Shown here: positions 1 to 12,121 of the stretch, in pieces
Numbering within the stretch: the first letter of the stretch is position 1
How the letters are laid out: each line of letters opens with the position of its first letter
Source: Xanthostigma xanthostigma
Lineage: Eukaryota; Arthropoda; Insecta; Raphidioptera; Raphidiidae
DNA: 64,000 nt
Assembly (NCBI GenBank): GCA_963575645.1
Contig: OY754469.1
Location: 12,790,001-12,854,000, forward strand
Direction of reading: 5' to 3'
The notes under the pieces: generated by a model
The model's database searches: none
What the model was told of the DNA's origin: nothing
What the model saw: the letters and a program-made list of their open reading frames with translations, nothing else
Made by a program: the position numbers and the translations under genes

Positions 1-437
1 TAGCTAATTATTTCACAGCACTACCCACGTCTTACCTTAACCTGTTTGCTTTTGTTGTTTTCTCTTTTCTATTTTTACCCGAACTACGGCAAAGCAAAAA
101 GGAAGAGTTGTGTTTTTGGCAGTCAATTTATGTATGTGGGTGGGTATATAGCTGATAGTCTCTCCTAGAAACCAAATTAATGAACTGATATTGATAAATG
201 AGATGTTATTGGAGTCGTCTCAATGTCCAGACTGTCATAAGCTATAAAAAAGAGGCCGCTGTAGGACGTCTGATAGATGTGAAACATTTTAAGCTTGCCA
301 AATGAAATTTGAAATTACAAGCAACGCCACTTAAATGACTTTTCTAGCAATTAATTAATGCAAGTTTGATGTAGCCATCAACAAAAGACATGTTATAATC
401 CAACGCATACACACAGCAAGCGCTAACACACACTTTT
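1..437. other. gene-free AT-rich sequence
   Basis: No coding sequence, RNA gene or terminal repeats were recognised here. The short reading frames lack splice signals, codon bias or similarity to any family I know. Confidence 0.5.
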
Positions 438-439
438 GC

Positions 440-880
440 GATGTCATTTAAAGGCCGCGGAACGCTGCTAGATTCCTTGCTAGATTTGCCTACTAGTTTT
501 CTAGCGCTGGTTTTCTTGATTGCTGTCACGCGAGACGTTTTTTCAAGCTAGTTTTGTAAATAAATCTGGTGCGCGCGCAGTGACAGTTCAAATATAAGTT
601 ATACAGAGCAAAATGTGTCTGTTGTCTGCGAGCAGAATGACGCCATGTTGGTTTGTGGGCGTTTGTTCAAGTCGTTCACGTGGCAAAATACTGGTTCCTG
701 ATTGGTTCTTGCTCATACCTAGCAGCGAAGCTAGCAAGGAAAATAAACCGTGTTCTAATTTTAAAACCTATCTTGTGAGCTAGCAGGCGAGCCCGCAGTG
801 ACCTCATTTAAAGCCTCGTACCCAGCGTGCCGGCCAGCAGAACTCCAAGCAGTGTTTCTAGCTGGTTTTATAAAAACAAA
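440..880 (-). mobile_element. PIF/Harbinger-like MITE, inverted degraded copy
   Basis: This stretch is the reverse complement of the repeats near 14981-15470 and 42034-42478. All three share blocks such as TTTGTGGGCGTTTGT and CTTTTCAAGCTAG-like runs, in the same order. One end (TTTAAAGGCCGCGG at about 447) resembles the AGGCCGCTGCAC terminus of the intact copy at 42 kb. The other end is eroded. It has no coding capacity. Assignment to PIF/Harbinger rests on the TTA target duplication of the intact copy and is inferred for this one. Confidence 0.6.
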
Positions 881-3800
881 GCCTAGCCTATAACCATCGC
901 ATATTGATTAAAATCCATCTAGCCGTTGGGGTTCTTCGAGGGTAGAAGAATCCCATTTAAACATACATAGACACGCGTGAAAAACAGAACCCTGTTTTTG
1001 CTATGTTGCAGTCGGATAGAAACCGGACACTGAATATGAAGTAGCGCTTTCAAGAACACTTTGTACAAAAAAAAATGCTAAACGTAGTCAAGAGTACTAT
1101 AATAACGAGGTGCTGCCTCAAACAACACTCGGAATCGCGCTTTGTTAGGCTGGTCTTCAATGATCTAGACCAGTGCTGCTTAAACTTGCAAATAATACTC
1201 CTGTCCTAGCACTGGCTTCAGAAAAAAAAACAATGTATGTATCACTGCTGTTTTGGAATTAAATAAAAAATAAATCTGATAGTCAAATCTGGATTTAAGT
1301 TTCAGCAGTAGCATTTTTAAATGTTTTTCTTAAGCCCCGGTTTTCTAAGACAGTTGCGTCGACACCGCCGTACCGTAAAAAAGCTGCATCTGTTTACTTC
1401 TATGCACACGTTTTTTGTAACGTCATTCACCGTCATATTACGGCCGCTATATTACGGTACTAAGGCTTTATATAGCTTTGTAACGTCCGTGGCAACATGG
1501 TTGTCCGAAAACCAAGGACATTTGTAAAATTTGCGCCCTGCTCAAAAACGATTTGCCGCTCCCCTTTCAGTTTCATTTTCTCTGCGTCCTACACATTACT
1601 TCCGATATTTAATTAAATTGTGCCGCCCTTTAAAATTTGCCGCCGCCGCCGCGGGAAAATTGAAAAGATATAACGGTAAACATTTAAATTGTTTTTAGTG
1701 TTGTGATAGTTTTCAGTGAATTTGCGACCTTCAACCTGTTAGTAGACCGGCGTTTGAGAACCGCTCTTTTACACAATCACGCACGTTCCTATCTCCGTAT
1801 ACATAGGTTCATCTAATCCTTGACATTTTATTTTACGAAAGTTAAAAAGATGCTCTTCACAAGTCGTCCACTGGAAATAATTCACTTTGTTTCAAACGAT
1901 ATTCAATATTCTTACGCGTTTATTTTTGTTTGAACTAAGATAACGATCCAACACAATTATTACGAGCTTGGAGAGAGGGGTTTGTGCGACCGTCAAAGGC
2001 ACCAGGCCCGGAAGGGTTGCGGAAGACATAATATTTTTTTAAGTAAAACTTGTTTACGCACGCTTGACTTGGGGAGTAATCTGGTTAATGCCTGACGTGA
2101 GATTTACGGAAGTGTAATCGAGGATATAAGTTAGTGAAGATAAAAAGATGATGACAAATACTTCACTGGCTAGTGGCGCCATCAGGTAGCCGAAAATATA
2201 AGCAGCACTAACAATATAATGACACATACTTTACTTTCCAGTGGCGCTATCGGGTGACAGAAAAAAGTTTTGTAAACCTACTTAACTTGCAGAGCTAAAT
2301 AATATTTCAGAAAGATTTACGCTTAAAATCCAACGAGAATTAAGTAATTGCAATGTATTACTTTTATTTTCATTATCTTTATGTTTATATTTCTTTCTTC
2401 TAACATTAGACTGTTCATTTCGTTCTTGAACAATTTTATAAATTAATATTTTGTTCAATACATTAAATATTCTACGTTTAAAGTGAATAAAATTGTAAAT
2501 TCACTTTAAAGTTCATATTTTGTGAATTTTCGGGTGAATAATAACAAATTATGGCAGGAAGAAGTTTTACTTCAGTCGTGTGGTCTAAAGCACACTCGTT
2601 TTTTTTAAATACGAATCAAAGGTATGCTGCTCGCAAGTGCTTTTAGGTTTTTGGTGCTGCAAGGATCGCTAGCGAACTATCGAAAGCCAAACCGTCGATT
2701 TTTTCCATCTGAAACTTCACAAGCTTAGGGTTAAGTGCGGGTATTATATAGAGTTTTTTTTTTATTTAATTTATTTCTCGTCTTAATACCACTCAATTTT
2801 GGCAACGTTTTGTGAAGCTTCGAAGCATCAAAATACTGTAATGATATTTTAAGCCCCAAAGTTTACATAAATACAACAAAAATAATGTATTTATTATTCT
2901 AAAACGAACTCTATTTGACCGAAACGGATGTCAGTTTAAATTAACAACAATATTACAAAACTAATTCGGTAGATTACATATTTCCAACTTTTCGTATTAT
3001 ATCTGTACAGTGTGTTCAGACAAAACCGCGTTTAAAAGTCATTTTAATGCTCGAAAATATATTTTATTGTAACATTCTGTGATTTTATTCGCAATTAAAT
3101 TCGCACTTACCTGAGCTCACGAGGAAAGTGATGCTTCTTTCGAAATTATTTAGAACAGCTGAAATGATGACGCAGTTGATATCACGCATGCGCTGACACT
3201 CAACGAAATACAAACATTTATATTATGTATTTTTTTATGCTTTGTACCTCTTTAGCTACTCTGATCAGACATGTTTTGTTTTTTAGAATTGTTAAAAACT
3301 ATAGTATACGCCTATTATACTTATTATACTTGAACCAAATCCTTGTTATAAGATGTAGTTATATCTTTATAGACAATAAACTTATTATTATTACATTATG
3401 TATTTATAAACACATGCATATTTACAACAACAAATCAATGTATGTAAATGTGTATATGTATACCATATTATATAAACATTGTCCGTAAATTATTTATCAA
3501 CACAGTTTTTCTATTATATAGTACTTTGACAGTTATACATTATAAAACACATGAAAAAATATTGAATAAATCAATATTGCTGCATATGATATACACATGT
3601 AAATGTGTATATGTATTCTTTTCTCTCGCTCAAGGTTTCCCTTGCTGTTCAATCATTTTCCGTTTAACGTCAAAGAAAATTTTAAACAGATACGTCGCAA
3701 AAAAAGTTCCAATTCAAAAAGTACTACATTATTACTGTTGTTAGTTGCAATCATCGCGCACGTGTTCGTATTTTGTATAATAACTTTTTAATAAGTGGGT

Positions 3801-4130
3801 GTCACCCATTTCTACGTAGGTGTTATGATCAAATGGGGAGGTAGATATTCATATTGTCACCAAAATATCATGTAGGTTGCACGTGAAGTTTCGTCTTTGA
3901 TCATTTCCGCGCAAGTAAGTTTTCACGAACACTCACGGCCTGATATAACCAAGTAATCCAGTCATGCGTAACTGCTTCCCTTCAAGGAACGGTTAAGAAA
4001 ATGATTCCATTTCCGCGAGCCAGAAGTTGAAGGAATTCTTTCTTACATTTTGAAAAATAGAATTTTAATTTGTTTACTGGCTATTTTTTTGTGTTTGGAG
4101 TCAATAATCCCTGCCCTTAACTTTTTGTAA
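881..4130. other. gene-free intergenic or intronic stretch
   Basis: AT-rich sequence with many stops in all frames. Short open frames around 1321-1527 and 3225-3791 are low-complexity Phe/Tyr/Ile/Lys-rich translations of AT-rich DNA and are not supported as genes. Around 1540-1680 there is a modest GC-richer patch with GCCGCC runs but no open frame. No terminal repeats were recognised. Confidence 0.45.
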
Positions 4131-4313
4131 TTAACGTTTGGAGCATTTCGATATTTTGGATTCCAACTCCACAATTGGAGGAATGGTACTAATTTAAAAA
4201 AAATATGATTTTTGATATCTCAAAAAAAATTTGAAAAGTGAATTTTGACCTAAATTAGTACCATTCTTGCATTTGTGGAGTTGGATAATCCAAAACAAAT
4301 TCTCCCAACGTTA
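4131..4313. repeat. imperfect inverted repeat (MITE-like)
   Basis: The left arm (TTTGGATTCCAACTCCACAA, about 4156) is mirrored by the right arm (TGTGGAGTTGGATAATCCAAA, 4275-4294). Inside, GGAATGGTACTAATTT pairs with AAATTAGTACCATTC. The outermost AACGTTTGGAG/CCCAACGTT segments also pair. No coding content and no clear target duplication. Most likely a small palindromic DNA-transposon derivative. Confidence 0.55.
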
Positions 4314-4383
4314 ACTATCCAACAATCATATATTTGGAAAAAATTTTGTTCGTTTGTTAATCTGTCTGCTACAGAACTAATTT

Positions 4384-5024
4384 CTTTTTGACAGATCTTC
4401 AGAACAAAGGAGCATGGTTGATTATTTTTTATATTTCTAAAGCTTTAGGCCTAGTTTATATGAGAGGCGTTCAACGCGCGTTGGCCCAACGCGCGTTTAC
4501 ATTTTCTATACAATTGTATAGAACTGTTTATATGATAACGCGCGTTGGTGGCGCGTTGAACGCGCGTTATCATATAAACAGTTCTATACAATTGTATAGA
4601 AATTGTAAACGCGCGTTGGGCCAACGCGCGTTGAACGCTCTTTATGTGTGCTAGGCCTAAAAGTTTAGAAAAAAATGTTTTTACAAAACTGCCATGGAAA
4701 AAATCAGTAGAATAATAAAAAAATATGAAAAGTATACCCTTATGCCAGAAAAACAACATTATAACGCATATCTTTCCGACGCAGTTTATCTATTTTTACA
4801 TGAAAGTTTTGTAAATTTGTTGGGGGAAATCGGCGCATGCGCACAAGAGATATAAGATATAACGTTGGTTATCTGTTATAATGCTACTTTTCAAAACGGT
4901 TTTCTGTTCTATTTATTTTTCCAAGAAAATTTTTCAAATAAAAATTGTTTTCATAAAATTTATAGTTTCAGAAATATAAAAAAAAAATCAGCTGTTCTTT
5001 CATTCCGAGGATCTGTCAAAAAGA
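4384..5024. mobile_element. inverted-repeat element hosting a nested palindrome
   Basis: The ends are inverted copies: CTTTTTGACAGATC on the left and GATCTGTCAAAAAG on the right. The pairing continues inward over about 65 bases, including TTTTTATATTTCTAAAG against its mirror at about 4962-4985. There is no transposase reading frame. The near-perfect palindrome at 4445-4661 lies immediately inside the left arm and looks like a later insertion. Confidence 0.55.
4445..4661. mobile_element. palindromic GCGCGC-rich MITE
   Basis: Almost the whole 217 bp is one inverted repeat. It starts TTTAGGCCTAGTTTATATGA and ends CTAGGCCTAAA. Internal blocks CAACGCGCGTTGG and CTATACAATTGTATAGAA occur on both arms. 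CGCG-rich motifs stand out from the AT-rich surroundings. A half copy occurs at 15563-15663. The termini (AGGCCTAG...) resemble those of the PIF/Harbinger-like family at 42 kb, but no same-orientation target duplication is visible, so the superfamily is uncertain. Open frames on both strands are simply translations of the palindrome. Confidence 0.75.
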
Positions 5025-5029
5025 TAGCA

Positions 5030-6313
5030 TGCTTTTGTTAGTTTTTACATGTGATACTATATTATGTAATCATGCAAACGATATCATAAACAAACATTTT
5101 ATTGTAGGTACTTAAAATATATTATATCAAATATCAATATTTTTGAAGTTGGAAAGGTCTTGTCGCCCAATCGGCTGAATTTGATTTCGGGACATTTCCA
5201 TTTACCTAACCCTGAGGGTACCTAAATAATAGAAATTAATAGCCGATTAAGCATAGCGGCATCAGCACTTTATTCTGACCAGTTTTAACAGTGGACACGT
5301 ATCTTAATTCAGCAATTATTCATATCTGAAAGTGTTATCTCACGACACAATTTTTTATGTTGCAAAATATCCCGCATTTTTTAAATTCCAATCGTTATTA
5401 TTTAACTAAAATGTAGATAAATATCGCAAACTATAATTTAGTGTTCAGTGACAGCTGATTGATTAACGAATTATGTTATCTTACTTATATCAATACAATA
5501 TATAACTTTCGATAAACAAAGAAAACGTTTCTTCAGAAAATGCATATTTACCATGACATACTCTTGAGGTTATTTATAAAAATATATAAATTGCATGAAT
5601 GAAGTTGCATACCAAATATATTTTGAAATATATTTTTCCACGTCCACGATCCTCAACAGGTGTGTGAATTATTTTTTTAGGTCGAACATTTCATTTTAAA
5701 ATCAAGTCGAATTTCTATAGCAGATTTGTTTTAACACTGTTCTTACAATTGTATGGATTGGAATTTTTCAATTTAATTTTCATCCACTTCCAGACATCTG
5801 AATTATTTAAATTTTTTCACTTAAGAACCCATGACAACAAAATAATTTATATAAGCATTTTAGGGTTATAATTAAAGTTGAAATTTAAACAAAATTGAAA
5901 AAAAAATCTTTTATAGCAATGTGGAAGTAAAAAAAATCTTTATACTTAGAAATAATTTTTTATTTTTATGTCCGCATTGTTATAAAGGAGTTTTTTTTTG
6001 AGTTCTAATAAACTCTATTTTTATTATACCGATAGGCGTAGATACAGGATTTTGCTAAGAGGAAAACAATTTTTGTGTGATTTTACGTGTTCGTCCCAAA
6101 CAAAAAATTTGATAAAATCGGCCAAAATAAAATGCTTTGGTCGTGAGTTGGGAGCAATTGCATCTATTCTCTCGCTTGAGTCTGCGCCTGTAGGTATACA
6201 GATCCGAAATCACATTAAAAGGTTTAATTTGTTCGAAATTCGACCTGCTTAAAATTTATACTCTCAAAAATGTAATGACAAACATTAGTAGGTATCGTCG
6301 TACTTTTTGGTAC
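5030..6313. other. gene-free AT-rich stretch
   Basis: No gene recognised. A small inverted pair occurs at about 5912-5990 (TATAGCAATGTGG and CCGCATTGTTATA). The open frame at 5998-6252 has no recognisable domain and no splice context, so it is not called. Confidence 0.4.
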
Positions 6314-6321
6314 CTCAGAAT

Positions 6322-6916
6322 TAGTGATGTGTCCACATGACTCTTTATTGGGAGCTGGCTCCGTGCGCTCCGCTCACTAAAAAGAGTCGCTCAGAGATAT
6401 CGTTCAAATGAGCGACACTAGACAGTACGCACTACACATGAGTGCAGACTGAAGAGGTGTGAACTATCACCATGCATGCTCAGGAGTCACGAAGCATTGC
6501 ACAGCACTCAGCTCTGAGCTCATTTTAATATGATTCTGATCTTATATTATTCGCATTTCGGATAAACTATAAAGTATAATAAAAGCTTAACAATAATAAT
6601 GTTTATAGCTACATATTACGTCTTTGTCAACGACGTCAATGTGAATGGTTTAAGTCACTGTAAGCTTAGTACTATTACACTTACAGTGTGTCATTCAACA
6701 TTAAATGACTCGGCAAAGATACGTGCAAAATTCACTAGTGCCTCTGTGGCCTACGCTGTCTGCGCTCTGTAAATGTGCGAATGCAACAGTACAGAACAGC
6801 TCAGCACAGAGCAATGGCGCTCAGAGTGAGCCATTCACAAAAAAAGAACGACTCGCTCCGCTCCGAGAAAGAAGTCGTTCATTATTAACGACTCGCTCAG
6901 GAGCGACGCATCACTA
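6322..6916. mobile_element. hAT-type MITE, family A copy 1
   Basis: A 595-bp non-autonomous element whose ends match a hAT transposon: TAGTGATGTGTC at the left and GCATCACTA at the right. It is flanked by a perfect 8-bp direct repeat, CTCAGAAT (6314-6321 and 6917-6924), the size hAT transposases make. Subterminal blocks are rich in GAGCGACTCGCTC-like repeats, plausible transposase-binding sites. No open frame of transposase size. Three further copies are at 27047, 31043 and 37666. Confidence 0.9.
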
Positions 6917-7504
6917 CTCAGAATAAAAAAAATGAAACGCTTATAGGATCAGTTTTTGTCCGTCCGTTTTGTCTGTCTGTTTTGAAAGAATATTCTCCAA
7001 AGTGAAGAGAGCGCATCCGCCAGTGAAATTAATGCGAAAGATCAGCGCATTATGGTGTTTATTATTTAATATAATTTATTCATAGCCGCTGGCATCGTGT
7101 AAAGTAAATTATGAAAAAGTGGAAAAGGAGATTGTGTTATAATGCATTTAATGCATATTTATTGCATATAAGTACAGAAACTACTGAAGCTACTAACGCA
7201 GTTCTGCCAACAATTAATTATTGCGACCTAGTGATCCAATCACAAAGCCGGTTTGTCTTCTTAAAAATGATTTTTTATAACATGAACATATAAAATTGTT
7301 TTACGTGGTTGAGAATAGTTACAATATGACTTATGAGTCGTGTATAAAGTCATTTTTTCAAAAATTATTATTGATCAATAAATTGTTATTTTTAAATGAT
7401 AGCGTCGATGCAAAAATTCTACAATGTTTTTTTAATACTTACTATTTTGATTTTGAAATGATTTGATATTTCGAACGGGGTCTCCTCTTATAGACGGAGA
7501 GCTG

Positions 7505-8170
7505 GCTACGGAGAAAATGGGTGACTCGGTGCAGAGCTGAAAATTTGCAGAAAAATAGGAGATAGTACAAGTAAGTAGGGAAAAAATTGCCAGAAGGCTA
7601 GGCGGAAGATAAAGAGCCGCCAGAAGGCGCTAATGTTGCGAAAAATTAGTGCACTTCTGGCAATTTCTATACTTATTCTGTAATTAAAAACTAGATTATA
7701 TATTATATATATTATACATTATATAGTTATAGGGGCATACTGAAAATTCAAACATGATATAATAGTTACATTCGACAAATATTCAAAATTATTAATGACA
7801 TTTTGATAGAAATAAAATTAAATAAATTAATAAAATTACGTTGTTATAACAACGTAATTTTATTAATGAAAATATATGACGATTAATTTTATTTCTATCA
7901 AAACGTCATTAATAATTTTGAATATTTGTCGAATGTAATTATTATATCATGTTTGAATTTTCAGTATGCCCTTATAACTATATAATGTATAATAAGTATA
8001 TATAATATATAATCTAGTTTTGAATTACAGAATAAGTATAGAAATTGCCTTCTGGCGGCTCTTTATCTTCCGCCTAGTCTTCTGGCAATTTTTTCCCTAC
8101 TTACTTGTACTATCTCCTATTATTCTGCAAATTTTCAGCTCTGCACCGAGTCACCCATTTTCTCCGTAGC
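7505..8170. mobile_element. long foldback element (inverted repeat arms about 320 bp)
   Basis: The left end GCTACGGAGAAAATGGGTGA is mirrored by TCACCCATTTTCTCCGTAGC at the right end. The mirror symmetry runs nearly to a centre at about 7846 (ACGTTGTTATAACAACGT). The left arm carries an extra segment of about 35 bases around 7640-7675 that the right arm lacks. There is no coding capacity. A transcript across it would fold into a several-hundred-base hairpin. The transposon class is not evident because no convincing target duplication is seen. Confidence 0.85.
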
Positions 8171-9860
8171 GCTCTTAGTCCATTACTGATGCCCGATTTG
8201 AATCAAATACCTGAAAAAATAAAATACTATAACTGATCGAATTACTGAAAACAAGTTTAATTGGTCTGATTAATTTTCTTAAACTTTATATTAATTTATT
8301 ATTTACACAATTTTTTGCAGTATTTATATTGACCTCAAAAGGTTATTTCACCAATGATGGTGAATCATAAGTAAATTATATCAAATTTCGCATTAAGTTT
8401 CATGATTTAAGATAATAAAGAAATGATTTCGTGTATTCGATACAAAATATTTCATAGTAATATGGCTGTTAACAGAAAAAATAATCTTAATCGAATAATA
8501 ATAAAAAAAATTCTCAGAAATTTTTACTATCCATGATTATCGATGTTCGGTACAGTTCCACGTACCTGTAAATTCACGCCCTATTTAAAATTCTTTGTAC
8601 CCTTTTTCACTTTCCAGTCACAAATAGACAAATTTTCTTTTGTAATAACTCTATTCAGCTCGGCACAGTGTATTTTTATGTCAAATACATTTTGAACTGA
8701 AAATTTTCACCGTGAAATCTTAAAAGATACATCTAAAAGTTACAAGAACTCCAGTTCAAATATATCATTATTTCTTGTGTTACAATTTTCAAAAATGCGT
8801 TTGTACCAAGGGTAGCTATTTCTTAGAAACTAGAACAGGGTACATGTGGTCGAGTTATGTGTTAAGGTACAAAAGTTTTGGGTTGCAAGTTGAACCCTTC
8901 AAGTGATTAACTGCTTTAAATTTATTTACGCTAAAGCAATTAAAAATAAATTCTAAAAAATATCTACTCGTATGAATGACTGACTATTGCAACGTGTTTC
9001 ATTGGCTGAGAGAAAATGAGAGTTGGAAAGTGTTTTAATGCTATTAATCATCGTGGGTGTGTTCAGGTTGACTGAATGTGGATGATTTTTTATTTGATTT
9101 GTAAATAAAGTTTGTAAAAAGTCGTCATTGTTTATTTCAAATTTATTTCCACCCTGCCACGTGAAATAAATAAGGGATAGATAGAGTTATTCGTGTGCAG
9201 GTATATAATTTTCAAAAGTGGGAGACATATATCAATTTATCAGAAGTGGGTGACATATGTATTGAACTTGCACTGAACAAATGTATATTATATCAATCGC
9301 AGAACGGACAGTTTAAAAATGATAAGCGGTTTTTAAATTATATTGAAGTTGGTCTTTGGTGTCATTATCTTCTTAAAGATAACAAATTCTATAGCGAAAA
9401 AGTGTATGGTATCAGGGTTTATTTCTCATCTTAAATGTGTTTCAATTCTCAAATATGCGGGAATAGGGCATTTTTCCCCATGCAAGAAAATATCTAATAA
9501 TACATATTCTTGATAGATTTTGTAAAAGCAGACGAGAAATGGTGATAATAATGCAATATAAATGTTATAATTCAAATTTATGAATTGTATTTTTAATCTG
9601 TTCTTCAAAAGTAAAAAACGCTATTCGCCATGTTGGATTCCGGGGTGACGTCACTTCGTCTGTAAACTAGCTACGTTTTATGTTGTGCTGTGTATTATTT
9701 TGAAGTTCTTTCAAGTTATTAGCACGTTTATAGACTTCTATCCCGTATTTTAACGATTTCGCATCTATTTCACTCCCTTCAGGGATAGAAGGTACCCTAA
9801 CTCGGTTAAATAAAGTTTTCTTTATTATTAAACGTCTCAAAACATGCTGTAGTATTGACG
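8171..9860. other. gene-free AT-rich stretch
   Basis: No coding family recognised. Short frames at 9195-9434 and 9426-9608 show no domain or splice signal. A palindromic TGACGTCA octamer (a CRE/ATF-type sequence) lies at 9646-9653, but a single match has no evidential weight. Confidence 0.4.
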
Positions 9861-9869
9861 TACTTCTGA

Positions 9870-10410
9870 ATGTATATTACGCGTATGTATATTCTATATG
9901 TATATTCTATATTAAATTATAACATCATTATTTGGGGTCAATCTACGGAAATCTCTAGAATATTTATCTTACAAAAATGCATTCTACGAATAATTTTTAA
10001 CTTACCTTACCGCGAATCAGTCAGATCGTACTTTCTTAATTACAAAATTCTTACTGTCTACGCAATTTTCGTGTACAGTAACATTATTTTTCTTAAGAAA
10101 AGTCTGAATAAATACGAATTTACGCATAATATACACGACCGTTACACAGGAAATAGAGATAATATTTACTTGACTCGTCATAATTACGTGAGGTTCGAAA
10201 AAAGTCCCTATTATACTTCTGCTCACATGTATAATGCGCTCCCTAAGTCCATTAAAAATATAACACCTTTCAATAAGTTTAAAAACAAATTAGAAGAATA
10301 TTTGTGCGAAAAACTTTAAATGATTATTATGCTATGTCTTAACTAGTAACTACCCTGACCATGTACAAACGATTGTTTTTATGTACAATAAAAAATTATT
10401 ATTATTATTA
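9870..10410 (+). mobile_element. non-LTR retrotransposon 3' end (RT C-terminal region, 5'-truncated)
   Basis: The frame 9870-10319 encodes the C-terminal region downstream of the polymerase core that is typical of insect LINE reverse transcriptases. Visible signatures are an IIWGQS segment, the run IFILQKCILRIIFNLPYR, a TGNRDNIYLTRHNY segment and a FEKSPYYTSAHMYNALP segment. After the stop comes a short 3' UTR and an (ATT)n tail at about 10387-10410, as expected of a LINE 3' end. The reverse transcriptase core and endonuclease are absent, so it is dead on arrival. The clade (Jockey/CR1-like) cannot be fixed from this part alone. Confidence 0.8.
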
Positions 10411-10530
10411 TGTCCTTCCTCGGGATGCACTCTATCTCTTTGCCAAATTTTATCGAAATCTGCTTAGCGATTTACGCTTGAAAGTGTAAACAAACAAACA
10501 AACTCACATTTGCATTTATAATATTAGGAT
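10411..10530 (+). repeat. RTE-type LINE tail fragment
   Basis: It directly follows the LINE tail. It contains TTTGCCAAATTTTATCGAAA, then an AAACAAACAAACTCACATT run and a TATAATATTAG end. This is the pattern of short 3'-terminal fragments of RTE-like non-LTR elements in insects. A related copy in reverse orientation is at 23268-23735. Confidence 0.55.
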
Positions 10531-10627
10531 ACCTACGATCATAAATAAAATGTTAATTAGTAAATATTCAATTGCAACGTTTCGTTGTATCTATATTGAC
10601 AACTTCCTCAGCGTCTTAAAATTTAGC

Positions 10628-11210
10628 TTTTTGACGTGATAACGTCTTATAAATTGATGAATCACCAATCTTATAAATTGATAAAACACCGGCTGCATGT
10701 TCGAAAAAGTGTAACGTTCGTAACGCGTAACGTTCCTAACGTTCCTAACGCGTAACGTTCCGCCTGACCCTGTGCGTGCTTTTTGCTAATTTCTCGCTCA
10801 ATTTAAATCAGATCGGTTTGAAACCTGTCTTAAACAAAAGAGGAGAACATTTTACATAGATATCGTATAACAGAATTTGCCTAAACCGTTTTTTTATACA
10901 AATTTATATAGAAAAATAGCTGTATAAATGCAACATGAAAACGGCTGAATTTCTAATGTTTAATTCAATTTTTTGACATTAGTATTTTGTGAAATGCAAC
11001 GCCTTCTAAGTTAAGTATTGGAATAACTAATTATTATTAAAACATAATACTTTGACAGTTGCAAACGTCACTTTTGACATTTCTTATTATTCCGACACCA
11101 AGGATAAGCGGATTGAAACCAAATTTTGGGAGGTTTAGGTTATGTATTACGGAATACGTTATCACGTAAAACTATCGTCCGTAAACCGACTTTACAGACA
11201 ACCAATTTTT
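10628..11210 (+). mobile_element. AACGTT-minisatellite repeat element, copy 1
   Basis: One of four copies of a 0.5-0.6 kb family (others at 19963, 24449 and 52580). It starts TTTTTGACGTGATAACGTC, carries a short array of CGTAACGTTCCTAACG-type units at about 10708-10760, and ends ACTTTACAGACAACCAATTT. ACGTGATAACGT near the left end and ACGTTATCACGT near the right end are inverted to each other. There is no coding capacity. I could not assign a superfamily. Confidence 0.7.
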
Positions 11211-11794
11211 AGTCATTCTCATCAAGCGTTGCATTTTGTTTATGAACTTTACTAATTATTATAATACGTAATTTTGTTGTCATATATTGTTATACCACGC
11301 TGTTCTTTTATATGTTTTCAATTTATTCAAGAACGACAAGGTTATTATCTAATATTGTATTTATAAAATATTAGCATTATTATACACGAGTTTGACACTC
11401 CTGTAAATATTTATCTATTCAGTAATATTATACTATATTGCCATCTACACAAGGTCGAGTAGCGGTATCCAATAATACTAACTGTTCGATGTCATATAAT
11501 ATATTGGAAAACTGACATTTTCTTCTGCACTATACCTAGAGATATATATTTCCAAGAATGATTGCACAGCTTAAGGGTACAGTTTTCCTGTTCTGAACGA
11601 TTTTCCTATAATATTTTCTCTTTAAAACGATATGAGTTATTGAATCAATCAGAAATAGACAATATAAACACATCCGTTTTGTGTAAATGTTTGATATACA
11701 ATGTACGCGCGTTAGAAGTCATACTTCTTTGGCTTGAGTACTAATTTTAATTTGGCGTGTTCACAAACTCCGATGGTTACGGCACGAGTCACAA

Positions 11795-12115
11795 TCTATA
11801 CACATATATAAAATTCTCGTGTCACAATTTTGGCCGCGCTAATCTCCGAAACCACCGAACCGATTTTGATGAAATTTTTCAATTGTGTCTTGCTTGGTGC
11901 AACTTACGCTATACGATAGTATTTATTGAATATGTTGTACAAAATTACGCTGCTTTCTCACAAAAACTATTTTAGTAATATGTAGCGACATCTGATAGTA
12001 TTTACTCAAAGCTACTAGTTTAGAAGCAAACAAAAACTGTTTTAGTACCAAGTAGCGACATCTGATAGAATTATTATTTATATAGGTACTGAGGTTAACT
12101 TTTTATTATATAGAA
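11795..12115 (-). repeat. RTE-type tail repeat, inverted partner
   Basis: Reverse-strand copy of the repeat at 12122-12545. Both contain GCCGCGCTAATCTC-type and ACTAAAACAGTTTTTG-type blocks and TAGCGACATCTGAT. Read on the minus strand it ends with a TATATATG-like tail. The two copies lie back to back, giving an imperfect inverted pair about 0.75 kb across. Confidence 0.55.
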
Positions 12116-12121
12116 GACAGT

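Noticed and set aside
4388..4759. Overlapping open frames on both strands with ALAQRAF and ALGQRALNA repeats
   Set aside because: Both are translations of the GCGCGC palindrome; mirror-image DNA gives similar peptides on both strands.
5998..6252. 84-residue open frame
   Set aside because: No ATG start, no recognisable domain, no splice signals and no second copy.
6705..6926. Ser/Arg-rich frames in the family A hAT MITEs (also at 27054-27263 and 37681-38270)
   Set aside because: They differ in frame and length between copies and are far too short for a hAT transposase.
9646..9653. TGACGTCA (CRE-type) octamer
   Set aside because: One octamer is expected by chance in 64 kb and no gene start is near.
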